From positions 22,531-86,530 of the forward strand of contig CAJTSQ010000007.1 of the NCBI GenBank assembly GCA_910578735.1: a DNA stretch of 64,000 nt. The letters run 5' to 3'. The position numbers were made by a program, and so were the translations under genes. Below are positions 53,018 through 60,559 of the stretch, in pieces; the stretch's first letter is position 1; every line of letters begins with the position of its first letter. The notes under the pieces are model-generated. The model did not search any database. It was not told where the DNA came from and saw only the letters and a program-made list of their open reading frames with translations. Source of the stretch: an uncultured Oscillospiraceae bacterium (GTDB taxonomy: Bacteria > Bacillota > Clostridia > Oscillospirales > Oscillospiraceae).

Positions 53018-53110
53018 GTAGGGACGCATCACGATGCGTCCGTCTCCCACAGCTTGCTTTGGCAGGGTTCTATCCTCTGCGGGGGCGGACGCTTCGTGAA
53101 GCGTCCCTAC
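53018..53110. mobile_element. Small palindromic element, copy B (polC upstream)
   Basis: A 93-bp element with the same 24-bp terminal repeats as copy A (GTAGGGACGC at one end, GCGTCCCTAC at the other), both forming perfect hairpins, one with A-T and one with T-A at the variable pair. Its right end provides the TAG stop of the 143-residue gene (53107-53109). Confidence 0.75.
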
Positions 53111-53538
53111 GTCTCCGCCGGCGGCCAGGTCCAGTCATATTGCGGCCGGCCCCCTCTGTGCCAGATCTTGATATCCCGCCGGCCCCAGCCCTTTTCAATG
53201 GACTGGGAGGCCAGCATCAGCTCCTCGGAGAAGTAGGTGAAGGCGTTGCGCAGCACCGTCTCGTCGTCCCCCAGGTTCTCCAGGATGGTGACCCCCACGA
53301 TGTTCTGCACATCATCGTCCCCGTTGGCGTACATGTCCTCCAAAAAGTCCATATACCGGCGGATTTTTTCCTTCTCCTCGTTGGTTTTCAGCAGGGATTC
53401 CAGAACGCCCAGCAGCGTCTCCCCGCCAAAAAATACGTGGCCCAGCAGCTCCTCGTAATACTCCAGGTGCTCCTCATAGGCCCCGTGAAACTCAGGAAAC
53501 TGCTCCCCCAGCTTTTTGGCGAAATACTCCTTGTCCAT
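53107..53538 (-). CDS. Hypothetical acidic helical protein, 143 residues
   Basis: I do not recognise this family with certainty. The protein is acidic and rich in helix-forming residues (EYFAKKLGEQFPEFHGAYEE, LESLLKTNEEKEKIRRYMDF), with a Trp-rich tail (KIWHRGGRPQYDWTWPP). No signal or membrane segment is seen. It lies 19 bases after ispG inside the essential operon. The stop codon comes from a palindromic repeat, so the original C-terminus may have been changed by its insertion. Confidence 0.7.
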   Translation of the reverse strand: MDKEYFAKKLGEQFPEFHGAYEEHLEYYEELLGHVFFGGETLLGVLESLLKTNEEKEKIRRYMDFLEDMYANGDDDVQNIVGVTILENLGDDETVLRNAFTYFSEELMLASQSIEKGWGRRDIKIWHRGGRPQYDWTWPPAET

Positions 53539-53557
53539 TGCAGTTCCTCCTTGTCCA

Positions 53558-54595
53558 TTACAGCTCCGCGATCAGGGCGAACAGCTCGTCTACCAGCCGG
53601 TCCTGGGGGACCTTCTTCACAATCTCCCCTTTTCGGAACAGCAGGCCCTCGCCCACCCCTCCGGCGATGCCGCAGTCGGCGGCGGAGGCCTCTCCGGGGC
53701 CGTTGACGGCGCAGCCCATAACGGCCACGGTGATGGGCTTGTCCACGGCCTTCAGCCGTTCCTCCACTTTATTGGCCAGGGCGATCAGGTCGATTTTCGT
53801 CCGGCCGCAGGTGGGGCAGCTCACCAGCTCCGGCCCCTCCCGCCGCACCCCGGCGGCTTTCAGAATCTCCCGGGCGGCGTAGACCTCCTCCACCGGGTCG
53901 GCGGACAGGGACACCCGCATGGTGTCCCCGATCCCCAGGGCCAGCAGGCCGCCGATGCCCACAGCGGATTTCAGGGTGCCCATCCGCACCGTCCCCGCCT
54001 CGGTGACGCCGATATGTAAAGGATAACTACTTGCTTCCCCCATGAGCTGATAGGCTTTCATGGTAACGGGCACGCTGGAGGACTTCAGCGACACGCAGAT
54101 ATCGTCAAAGTCGAATTTGTTCAGCAGCCTGATGTGTCCAAAGGCCGATTCTACCATGGCCTCCGGGCAGATTTTTCCGTATTTTGCCAGAATGGGCTTC
54201 TCCAGCGAGCCGCCGTTTACTCCGATGCGGATGGGGATTCCTCTCTGGCGGCAGGCGTCCGCCACCGCCTTCACCCGGTCCTCCCCGCCGATGTTGCCCG
54301 GGTTGATGCGCACCTTGTCCGCCCCGGCGGCGATGGCCTCCAATGCCAATTTGTAATCGAAGTGTATATCGACAACAACCGGTATTGGGCTGCCCTCCTT
54401 GATCTTCCCCACCGCCCGGGCGGCCTCCATATCGGGGACGGCCACCCGGACAATCTCGCACCCGGCGGCGGCCAGCTTTTTGATCTGGTCCACCGTGGCC
54501 GTCACATCCTGGGTGGGGGTGTTGCACATGGACTGAATGGTGACGGGGGCGTCCCCGCCGATAAGGACGCCGCCCACGTTGATCTGTCTTGTCAT
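53558..54595 (-). CDS. ispG: 4-hydroxy-3-methylbut-2-en-1-yl diphosphate synthase
   Basis: A 345-residue iron-sulfur enzyme of the MEP isoprenoid pathway. The N-terminal barrel has VTIQSMCNTPTQDVTAT and RINPGNIGG; the cluster cysteines are in CPTCGR (about 259-264) and MGCAVNGPGEA (about 293). Bacterial short form without the plant insert. It follows rseP by three bases. Confidence 0.96.
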   Translation of the reverse strand: MTRQINVGGVLIGGDAPVTIQSMCNTPTQDVTATVDQIKKLAAAGCEIVRVAVPDMEAARAVGKIKEGSPIPVVVDIHFDYKLALEAIAAGADKVRINPGNIGGEDRVKAVADACRQRGIPIRIGVNGGSLEKPILAKYGKICPEAMVESAFGHIRLLNKFDFDDICVSLKSSSVPVTMKAYQLMGEASSYPLHIGVTEAGTVRMGTLKSAVGIGGLLALGIGDTMRVSLSADPVEEVYAAREILKAAGVRREGPELVSCPTCGRTKIDLIALANKVEERLKAVDKPITVAVMGCAVNGPGEASAADCGIAGGVGEGLLFRKGEIVKKVPQDRLVDELFALIAEL

Positions 54596-54598
54596 AAT

Positions 54599-55663
54599 TT
54601 ACCTCCCGAACAGCTTGCCCACGTCGCTGAGGGTGATGGCCAGCATCAGGCACATGAGGGCGGCCAGGCCGGCCAAGTGGACATAGCCCTCATACTTGAC
54701 GTCGATTTTCTTCCGAAACAGCCCGTACAGGATGCTGTTGATTATCAGGAAAAACACCCTCCCCCCGTCCAGGGCGGGCAGGGGCAGCAGGTTCATTACC
54801 GCCAGGTTGACGGCGATGAAGGCGGCCAGATAGCCCAAGCTCCAGATGGCATCCAATAGGGTGGGGGCCTGACTGCCTACCTCGCCCATCATGTTCACAA
54901 TGCCCACCGGGCCCGACATATCCCGCAGGCCCACCGCCCCGGTGATCAGGTCGCCCAGACTGATCCACACCAGACGGACAAAATCAATGGCGGTCTTCCA
55001 GGAATAACCCAGCGTCCCCAAAAAGTCCGTCGGGTCGGCGGTGACCGCCATGGACAGCCCCCGCAGGCGGGTATAATTGCCGTTCTCATCGGTGCGCTCC
55101 TGGTAGGGCAGGTGGACGTCCTTCAGCTCCACCCGCTGGCCGTCCCGCTCCACCACAAAGTCTATGGTCTCCCCCGCCCGGTCCAGGTAGAAGCGGGCGT
55201 TGCCGTAAACCAGTACCCGGTGGCCGTCCACCGACAGGAACCGGTCCCCGGCCAGCAGGCCGCAGTCCTCGGTGCCGTAGCCCTCCAGGGGACCGCCGTA
55301 CACCTCCGCCCGGAAGCCGGTGGCCGGGGCGTAGAGAACGGCCATAATGACCACCCCGGTGATGAAATTCATAAAAGCCCCGGCGCACAGGATAATCACC
55401 TTTTTCCACCAGGCCGCCCGGCCGAAGGCCCGGGGATCGGAGGACTCCTCGTCGTCCCCCTCCAGGGCGCAGAAGCCGCCGATGGGCAGGACCCGCAAGC
55501 TATAAAGGGTTTCACCTTTCCCCCACTTGAGCAGGGCGGGCCCCATGCCCACGGCGAATTCATTCACCTTTACCCCCAGCAGCTTGGCCGAGGCGAAGTG
55601 CCCCAGCTCGTGGGTGGCCACCAGAACACCGAAAATCAGAATCGCAATGATAATGTAGAGCAT
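54599..55663 (-). CDS. rseP: Site-2 metalloprotease RseP
   Basis: A 354-residue intramembrane zinc protease. HELGH (18-22) sits in the first of about four membrane spans; a PDZ domain (GLLAGDRFLSVDGHRVLVYG) lies in the middle, and the LDG motif (LLPLPALDGGRVFF) is near the C-terminus. It cleaves membrane-bound anti-sigma factors in regulated proteolysis, possibly for the ECF sigma factor implied by the promoter at 25989. The start at 55663 follows GGAGGT; the longer frame reads into a palindromic element. Confidence 0.95.
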   Translation of the reverse strand: MLYIIIAILIFGVLVATHELGHFASAKLLGVKVNEFAVGMGPALLKWGKGETLYSLRVLPIGGFCALEGDDEESSDPRAFGRAAWWKKVIILCAGAFMNFITGVVIMAVLYAPATGFRAEVYGGPLEGYGTEDCGLLAGDRFLSVDGHRVLVYGNARFYLDRAGETIDFVVERDGQRVELKDVHLPYQERTDENGNYTRLRGLSMAVTADPTDFLGTLGYSWKTAIDFVRLVWISLGDLITGAVGLRDMSGPVGIVNMMGEVGSQAPTLLDAIWSLGYLAAFIAVNLAVMNLLPLPALDGGRVFFLIINSILYGLFRKKIDVKYEGYVHLAGLAALMCLMLAITLSDVGKLFGR

Positions 55664-55687
55664 AGACAGGGACCTCCAAAATGCGTT

Positions 55688-55803
55688 GTAGGGACGCTTC
55701 ATGAAGCGTCCGCCGTTTACTACATAACAGGTGCTTACATAACAGGTGCTTACATAACAGGTGCTTACATGATAGATGCGGACGCATCATGATGCGTCCC
55801 TAC
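55688..55803. mobile_element. Small palindromic element, copy C (rseP-dxr), with internal tandem repeat
   Basis: A 116-bp element with the shared 24-bp hairpin termini (55688-55711 and 55780-55803). Its right end supplies the TAG stop of dxr. Unlike the other copies it carries three 15-bp tandem repeats in the centre. Confidence 0.75.
55721..55770. repeat. 15-bp tandem repeat, three copies
   Basis: The unit TACATAACAGGTGCT occurs three times (55721-55765) followed by TACAT, inside palindromic element copy C. It is not in a likely coding frame. Confidence 0.9.
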
Positions 55804-56936
55804 ACAGCCGCCTCCCGCGCCGCCCTGTCCGCGTCCAGAATATCCTGCATGGTGGGGTTCTGCACCGCCGGGACGCTGGCCAGGGCCTTCTCCACCTTGG
55901 CGGGGATATCCAAAAAGCCAATTTCCCCCTCCAGAAACAGGCCCACCGCCGCCTCGTTGGCCCCGTTGAGGATAGCGCCGGCGGTGCCGCCTGTCTTGGC
56001 CGCCTCCAGGGCCAGGGCCAGACAGGGGAAGGCCTCCACATCCGGCGTGCCAAAGGTGAGGGGCCCGCAGTTCCACAGGTCCAGGGGGGTGGCGGGGCCG
56101 GGTATCCGTTTGGGGTAGGTGAGGGCATACTGGATGGGCAGGCGCATGTCCGGCGCCCCCAGCTGGGCAATGATGGCATTATCACAGTATTCCACCAGGG
56201 AGTGGATAATACTCTCCCGATGGATGACTACGGAAATTTTTTCCGCCGGCATCCCGTACAGGTGCATGGCCTCCATGACCTCCAGCCCCTTGTTCATCAG
56301 GGTGGCCGAGTCCACGGTGATCTTGGCCCCCATAGACCAGTTGGGGTGCTGCAATGCGTTTTCCCTTGTCATGCCCCGCAGCTCCTCCCGCTTCCGGCCG
56401 TAGAAGGGGCCGCCGGAGCAGGTGAGAATCAGCCGCTTCACCTCTCCCCGGTCCCGGTTGGCCTCCAGGCACTGGAAGATGGCCGAGTGCTCCGAGTCCA
56501 CGGGGTAGAGCTTGGCCCCGTAGTCCTTGGCCTCCTCCAGCACCAGGGGGCCGGCACACACCAAAGTCTCCTTGTTGGCCAGACACACCCGCTTGCCCTC
56601 CCGGATGGAGGCCAGGGTGGGGCGCAGGCCTGCCATCCCCACCAGGGCGGCGATAGCCGTGTCAGCGCTGGAGAGGGTGGCCGCCTCCAGCACTCCCTCC
56701 AGCCCGCTGAGGACCCGGACGTTGGTGTCCGCCAACCGGACCCGCAGGTCGGCGGCGGCCTTCTCGTCCGCCAGAGCGGCGATGGCCGGCCGGAACTGCC
56801 GGGCCTGCTCCTCCATCAGCTTGATGCTGGAGTTGGCCGCCAGCGCCACCGCCTCCATGCCGCAGGCGGCAATCACGTCCAATGACTGCCGCCCGATGGA
56901 GCCTGTAGAACCTAATACAGTAATTTTTTTGCTCAT
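55800..56936 (-). CDS. dxr: 1-deoxy-D-xylulose 5-phosphate reductoisomerase
   Basis: A 378-residue NADPH enzyme, second step of the MEP isoprenoid pathway. The nucleotide loop is TVLGSTGSIGRQSLDVI, the metal site VDSEHSAIFQCLE, and LTCSGGPFYG and MGAKITVDSATLMNKGLE are family motifs. The start at 56936 has AAGGGA; the open frame upstream to 57101 is repeat DNA. The stop lies within a palindromic element. Confidence 0.96.
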   Translation of the reverse strand: MSKKITVLGSTGSIGRQSLDVIAACGMEAVALAANSSIKLMEEQARQFRPAIAALADEKAAADLRVRLADTNVRVLSGLEGVLEAATLSSADTAIAALVGMAGLRPTLASIREGKRVCLANKETLVCAGPLVLEEAKDYGAKLYPVDSEHSAIFQCLEANRDRGEVKRLILTCSGGPFYGRKREELRGMTRENALQHPNWSMGAKITVDSATLMNKGLEVMEAMHLYGMPAEKISVVIHRESIIHSLVEYCDNAIIAQLGAPDMRLPIQYALTYPKRIPGPATPLDLWNCGPLTFGTPDVEAFPCLALALEAAKTGGTAGAILNGANEAAVGLFLEGEIGFLDIPAKVEKALASVPAVQNPTMQDILDADRAAREAAV

Positions 56937-56957
56937 ATTATATCCCTTTCCAGACAG

Positions 56958-57099
56958 AATCCCCCCGCCACCGGACTGCGTCCGGCGGCCCTCCCCCCTT
57001 TGGCAAGGGGGCTTTTTTACGCGGAACGTCGCTGTTCTCCTCCAAAGGCCCCCTTTGGCAAGGGGGCTGGCACCGCCGCAGGCGGTGACTGGGGGATTC
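56958..57099. repeat. Inverted pair of double-hairpin repeat units (dxr-cdsA gap)
   Basis: Two units face each other. The plus-oriented unit (57042-57099) has hairpin A (GCCCCCTT with AAGGGGGC), then hairpin B (CACCGCC-GCA-GGCGGTG), then ACTGGGGGATTC. The minus-oriented unit (56958-57018) has the same plan with a 10-bp B stem capped by GCA. The pair fills nearly the whole gap. Related units lie at 58727-58865. Confidence 0.75.
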
Positions 57100-57110
57100 A
57101 AACTTTACGT

Positions 57111-57929
57111 TTAAAACGCCGGCAGTACCTCTACCAGCAGCAGAAGCATAGGAGCGGCAAAGGTGGTGGAGTCGAAGCGGTCCATCATGCCGCCGTGTCC
57201 GGGGAGGAGCGTGCCATAGTCCTTCACGCCGCACTGGCGTTTGATGAGGGAAAAGGACAGGTCGCCAATTTCCGTGATGGCGCTGCCCAGCAGCCCGTAG
57301 AGGGCCATCACCGGAAGCCTGACCTCAACCCCGCCGAAACGCTCCACCAGCCAGCCGTAGAGAAGCATACACAGGCAGCCGGTGACAATGCCGCCTATGT
57401 AGCCCTCCAGCGACTTGTTGGGGCTGACCTGAGTGATTCCCCGGTGTTTTCCCAGGAAAACACCGAAGAAATAGGCCCCGATGTCGGTGGTAAAGGCGCA
57501 GATCACCGGCAGGAGTACATAAAAATGCCCGCTTTCAAACCGCTTGAGCTGGACCAGGGCGGACAGAAACAGGGGAACGCCCACCCCGCCAAACAGGCAG
57601 ACAATGATATGCTCATACCGAATTTCGTGTTCGGTTCCGTACCGGCCCAGGGCCGGGAGAAACAGTGCCGCCATCAGCAGGATGGCCACAGCCCGGGCCG
57701 TCCAGCTGCCGTATCCATAGGCGTGTCCCAGGGGGATCAGGGCGGCGGCCAGGGCTGTGAGGACATACATACCGCTGTGGTGGGCCACTTTTGTGGCCCG
57801 CAGCAGCTCAAAACAGGCCATCCCCGCGATAAACGCAACCAGGACAGCCAGAGCGATGGGGGGCAAAAAGAACAACGCCGCCAGAAAGGCCGGGCCCAGA
57901 CCCAGGCCTACGATGATCCTTGTTGCCAA
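57111..57929 (-). CDS. cdsA: Phosphatidate cytidylyltransferase
   Basis: A 272-residue membrane enzyme with about seven spans making CDP-diacylglycerol for phospholipids. The C-terminal signature is complete: SLIKRQCGVKDYG then LPGHGGMMDRFD. The start is an uncommon TTG at 57929, chosen because GGAGGT lies seven bases upstream, inside the uppS end; no ATG is near. The uppS stop TGA is one base before this TTG, indicating translational coupling. Confidence 0.94.
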   Translation of the reverse strand: MATRIIVGLGLGPAFLAALFFLPPIALAVLVAFIAGMACFELLRATKVAHHSGMYVLTALAAALIPLGHAYGYGSWTARAVAILLMAALFLPALGRYGTEHEIRYEHIIVCLFGGVGVPLFLSALVQLKRFESGHFYVLLPVICAFTTDIGAYFFGVFLGKHRGITQVSPNKSLEGYIGGIVTGCLCMLLYGWLVERFGGVEVRLPVMALYGLLGSAITEIGDLSFSLIKRQCGVKDYGTLLPGHGGMMDRFDSTTFAAPMLLLLVEVLPAF

Positions 57930-57930
57930 C

Positions 57931-58683
57931 TCACACACCTCCAAACCGCCGGTCCCGGCTCTGATAGGCCGCGATGGCCCGGTGGAGCTCCTCCTTGGAG
58001 AAGTCGGGCCACAGTACATCGGTAATATAAAATTCGGAATAGGCCGCCTGCCACAGCAGGAAGTTGGACAGGCGCAGCTCTCCGCTGGTGCGGATAATCA
58101 GCTCGGGGTCGGGGACGCCCCTGGAGTAGAGGTAGCCGCTCAGCTGGTCCGCATTCAGGTGGTTGGGATCGGCCCTTCCGTCGATGCAGTCTTGGGCGAA
58201 GGCCTGCGCCGCCCGGACCAGCTCGTCCCGGCCGCCGTAGTTGAGACAGATGTTTACCTGACAGCCCTCGTAATGCCGTGATATCTCCCGGGTGCGCTGG
58301 CACAGCTCCCGCAGCTCCGGGGTCAGGGGGGACAGGTCGCCGAAAAACTCCATCTTTACCCTGTCCCGCTCCATCTGGCCGATGGCCTCCAGCAGGTATT
58401 TTTTCAGCAGGCCCATAATGGCTCCCACCTCCTCCTCCGGCCGCTTCCAGTTCTCGGAGGAGAAGGCGTAGACGGTGAGGTAGTCCAGGCCGATGTCCTT
58501 GCAGTAGGTGGCGATGGTGCGGAAGGTCTCCGCCCCGGCGGCGTGGCCCGCCGTGCGGGGCAGGCCCCGCTTTTTCGCCCAGCGGCCGTTGCCGTCCATG
58601 ATGATGGCGATGTGCCGGGGCAGACGGGTGAAGTCCACCTCCCCCTGCGCCGGTTGGGTTGTTTTCCTGAAAAGGGCCATCAT
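57931..58683 (-). CDS. uppS: Isoprenyl transferase (undecaprenyl diphosphate synthase)
   Basis: A 250-residue cis-prenyltransferase making the lipid carrier for cell-wall synthesis. IAIIMDGNGRWAKKRG (26-41) holds the catalytic Asp30; YAFSSENWKRP and RTSGELRLSNFLLWQAAYSE are family motifs. AAGGAG lies six bases before the start. It follows frr after a repeat-filled gap of 232 bases. Confidence 0.96.
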   Translation of the reverse strand: MMALFRKTTQPAQGEVDFTRLPRHIAIIMDGNGRWAKKRGLPRTAGHAAGAETFRTIATYCKDIGLDYLTVYAFSSENWKRPEEEVGAIMGLLKKYLLEAIGQMERDRVKMEFFGDLSPLTPELRELCQRTREISRHYEGCQVNICLNYGGRDELVRAAQAFAQDCIDGRADPNHLNADQLSGYLYSRGVPDPELIIRTSGELRLSNFLLWQAAYSEFYITDVLWPDFSKEELHRAIAAYQSRDRRFGGV

Positions 58684-58726
58684 GGGTCGCTCCTTTTTGC
58701 GTTTGTTCTCACGTTCCGGTTTTTAA

Positions 58727-58866
58727 CCAAAGGCCCCCTTGCAAAAGGGGGCTGGCATTTGCGCAGCAAATGACTGGGGGATTCCGTTCTACCGGAACGA
58801 TTCGGTGGACGGAATCCCCCCGCCACCTTCGGTGGCCCTCCCCCCTTTGGCAAGGGGGGCTTTTTG
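58727..58866. repeat. Inverted pair of double-hairpin repeat units (uppS-frr gap)
   Basis: The plus-oriented unit (58727-58784) has hairpin A (GCCCCCTT with AAGGGGGC) and hairpin B CATTTGC-GCA-GCAAATG. The minus-oriented unit (58812-58866) has hairpin A and a shorter B stem with a GAA loop (GCCACC/GGTGGC). Compared with the 57 kb unit, four of seven B-stem pairs differ but stay paired. Confidence 0.75.
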
Positions 58867-58884
58867 CTCTGACTTCCCGTATGC

Positions 58885-58908
58885 GGACGCTTCGTGAAGC
58901 GTCCCTAC
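58885..58908. mobile_element. Solo terminal repeat of the small palindromic element (copy D)
   Basis: A single 24-bp hairpin end (GGACGCTTC-GT-GAAGCGTCC then CTAC) identical in plan to the termini of copies A-C, without a partner; it lies 7 bases from the frr stop. Confidence 0.65.
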
Positions 58909-58915
58909 CGGAAAA

Positions 58916-59470
58916 TTACACCGCCATAAGCTCCTTTTCCTTCTTGGCAGTGAGATCGTCAATGTCCTTGCACCGCTTGTCGGTCAGCTCCTGGAGCTCC
59001 TTCTCCAGCTTCTTCTGGTCGTCCTCGGTGAGCTCGGACTTCTTGGTCTTTTTCTTGATGTCGTCCATGGCATCCCGGCGGATGTTCCGCAGGGCCACCT
59101 TGCCCTCCTCGCCGTATTTGCGCACCTGCTTGGTCAGCTCCTTGCGCCGCTCCTCGGTGAGCTGGGGGAAGGCCAGGCGGATCACCCGGCCGTCGTTCTG
59201 GGGGTTGATGCCCAGGTCGGAGGTCTGGATGGCCTTCTCGACGGCCTTGAGCAGGGACATATCGTAGGGCTGAACGGTGAGGGTGCGGGGGTCAGGGGAG
59301 CCGATGTTGGCCACCTGGTTCAGGGGGGTAGGGGCGCCGTAGTACTCCACCGTGATCCGGTCCAGCACACCGGCGTTGGCCCGGCCCGCCCGGACGGCGG
59401 CAAAATTGCTCTTGACCACCTCGATGGTCTTCTGCATCTTCTCGTCATAGGTTACGATTTCAGGGCTCAT
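58916..59470 (-). CDS. frr: Ribosome recycling factor
   Basis: A 184-residue tRNA-mimic that splits ribosomes after termination. KSNFAAVRAGRANAGVLDRI and the C-terminal helical region KELTKQVRKYGEEGKVALRN are typical. The ATG overlaps the end of the small upstream frame by 11 bases; its AAAGGAAG site lies inside that frame. Confidence 0.97.
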   Translation of the reverse strand: MSPEIVTYDEKMQKTIEVVKSNFAAVRAGRANAGVLDRITVEYYGAPTPLNQVANIGSPDPRTLTVQPYDMSLLKAVEKAIQTSDLGINPQNDGRVIRLAFPQLTEERRKELTKQVRKYGEEGKVALRNIRRDAMDDIKKKTKKSELTEDDQKKLEKELQELTDKRCKDIDDLTAKKEKELMAV

Positions 59471-59621
59471 GGTTGGTACTTCCTTTCTTTGTTACTTCCT
59501 TCTCCGGATTATATTTTTCATTGCCGGTTTCAATCCACAATACCAAATCGTTGATTTCCGTGTCGGTCCATCCCTTGGCGCGCAATCCCAAAATAAGCCT
59601 GGCATTTTCCTGCATACTCAT
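59460..59621 (-). CDS. Small hypothetical protein (53 residues) between pyrH and frr
   Basis: A short frame, too small for usual gene finders, fills the gap between pyrH and frr. It reads MSMQENARLILGLRAKGWTD then TEINDLVLWIETGNEKYNPE and a charged tail. AAAGGAG lies nine bases before the ATG at 59621. It overlaps the frr start by 11 bases, which suggests coupled translation. The helical, amphipathic look (LRAKGWTDTEINDLVLWIE) is protein-like. Family not recognised; another ATG at 59625 in a different frame is possible but ends early. Confidence 0.6.
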   Translation of the reverse strand: MSMQENARLILGLRAKGWTDTEINDLVLWIETGNEKYNPEKEVTKKGSTNHEP

Positions 59622-59665
59622 CCATTTTCACTCCTTTTAAGATCCGCACCGAAAGCCAGGGGCTG

Positions 59666-60379
59666 TTATTCCACAATGGTCCCGATCTTCTCCCCCATCA
59701 CGGCCCGGATGATGTTCTCCGGGTCCTTGAGGGCAAAGAGGAGGACGGGTATCTTGTTGTCCATGGACAGGGAGGTGGCGGTGGTATCCATCACCGCCAG
59801 ATGCTGGGCCAACACCTCGTCGTAGCTGATTTTGCTGTATTTGGTGGCGTTGGGGTCCTTCTTGGGGTCGGCGGAGTAGACGCCGTCGATGTTCTTGGCC
59901 AGGAGGATCACATCGGCGTCGATCTCGGCGGCCCGGAGCACGGCGGCGGTGTCGGTGGAGAAGAAGGGGTTGCCCGTGCCGCAGCCGAAGATGACCACCC
60001 GGCCCTTCTCCAGGTGGCGGATGGCCTTGGAGCGGATGTAGGGCTCGGCCACGGCCTGCATGGCGATGGCGGTCTGCACCCGGACCTCCACTCCCTTCTG
60101 CTCCAGCACATCGGCCAGGGCCAGAGCGTTGATGGCGGTGGCCAGCATGCCCATGTGGTCGGCCCGGACCCGCTCCATAGCGTCGCCGCCGTCCTTCAGG
60201 CCGCGCCAGAAGTTGCCGCCGCCTACCACAACGCCGACCTGGACCCCCAGGTCCACGCAACGCTTGACCACATCGCACACCTGCCCGATCACCTGGAAGT
60301 CCAGGCCCCGGGAGGCGTCGCCCGCCAGGGCTTCACCGCTGATTTTCAGTAACACGCGTTTATATTTTGGCTGCTCCAT
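59666..60379 (-). CDS. pyrH: UMP kinase
   Basis: A 237-residue amino-acid-kinase-fold enzyme making UDP from UMP. LLKISGEALAG opens it; VVGGGNFWRG and VIFGCGTGNPFFSTDTAAVL are landmarks. The start at ATG 60379 follows GGGAG; a GTG three codons upstream is the alternative. It heads the pyrH-frr-uppS-cdsA-dxr-rseP-ispG-polC run. Confidence 0.96.
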   Translation of the reverse strand: MEQPKYKRVLLKISGEALAGDASRGLDFQVIGQVCDVVKRCVDLGVQVGVVVGGGNFWRGLKDGGDAMERVRADHMGMLATAINALALADVLEQKGVEVRVQTAIAMQAVAEPYIRSKAIRHLEKGRVVIFGCGTGNPFFSTDTAAVLRAAEIDADVILLAKNIDGVYSADPKKDPNATKYSKISYDEVLAQHLAVMDTTATSLSMDNKIPVLLFALKDPENIIRAVMGEKIGTIVE

Positions 60380-60422
60380 TGGAACCACTCCCGTCCTTTT
60401 TCTAACCTCTATTTTAATATAT

Positions 60423-60452
60423 TTTTTACCGTTTGCATAGAGGGTAAGTCAA
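60423..60452 (-). promoter_or_regulatory. Possible promoter of pyrH operon
   Basis: TTGACT, 18-nt spacer, TAAAAA on the minus strand, about 45 bases before pyrH. The -10 match is only partial. Confidence 0.35.
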
Positions 60453-60500
60453 ACTTTTTCAAATTGTCCACAATTTGCCCGAAGCCCCCTCAGAAGCCGG

Positions 60501-60529
60501 TTGAAGATTTCTCCTTTCTGGGCTATACT
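60501..60529 (+). promoter_or_regulatory. Sigma-A promoter of the Suv3-like helicase gene
   Basis: TTGAAG, 17-nt spacer, TATACT, 31 bases before the start codon. Confidence 0.6.
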
Positions 60530-60559
60530 ATAGGAAATCTGCCAACCGGAGGAGATACC

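Noticed and set aside
55560..55790. Minus-strand frame with repeated CKHLL residues
   Set aside because: It is the translation of the 15-bp tandem repeat plus the rseP start region; no ribosome site or family resemblance.
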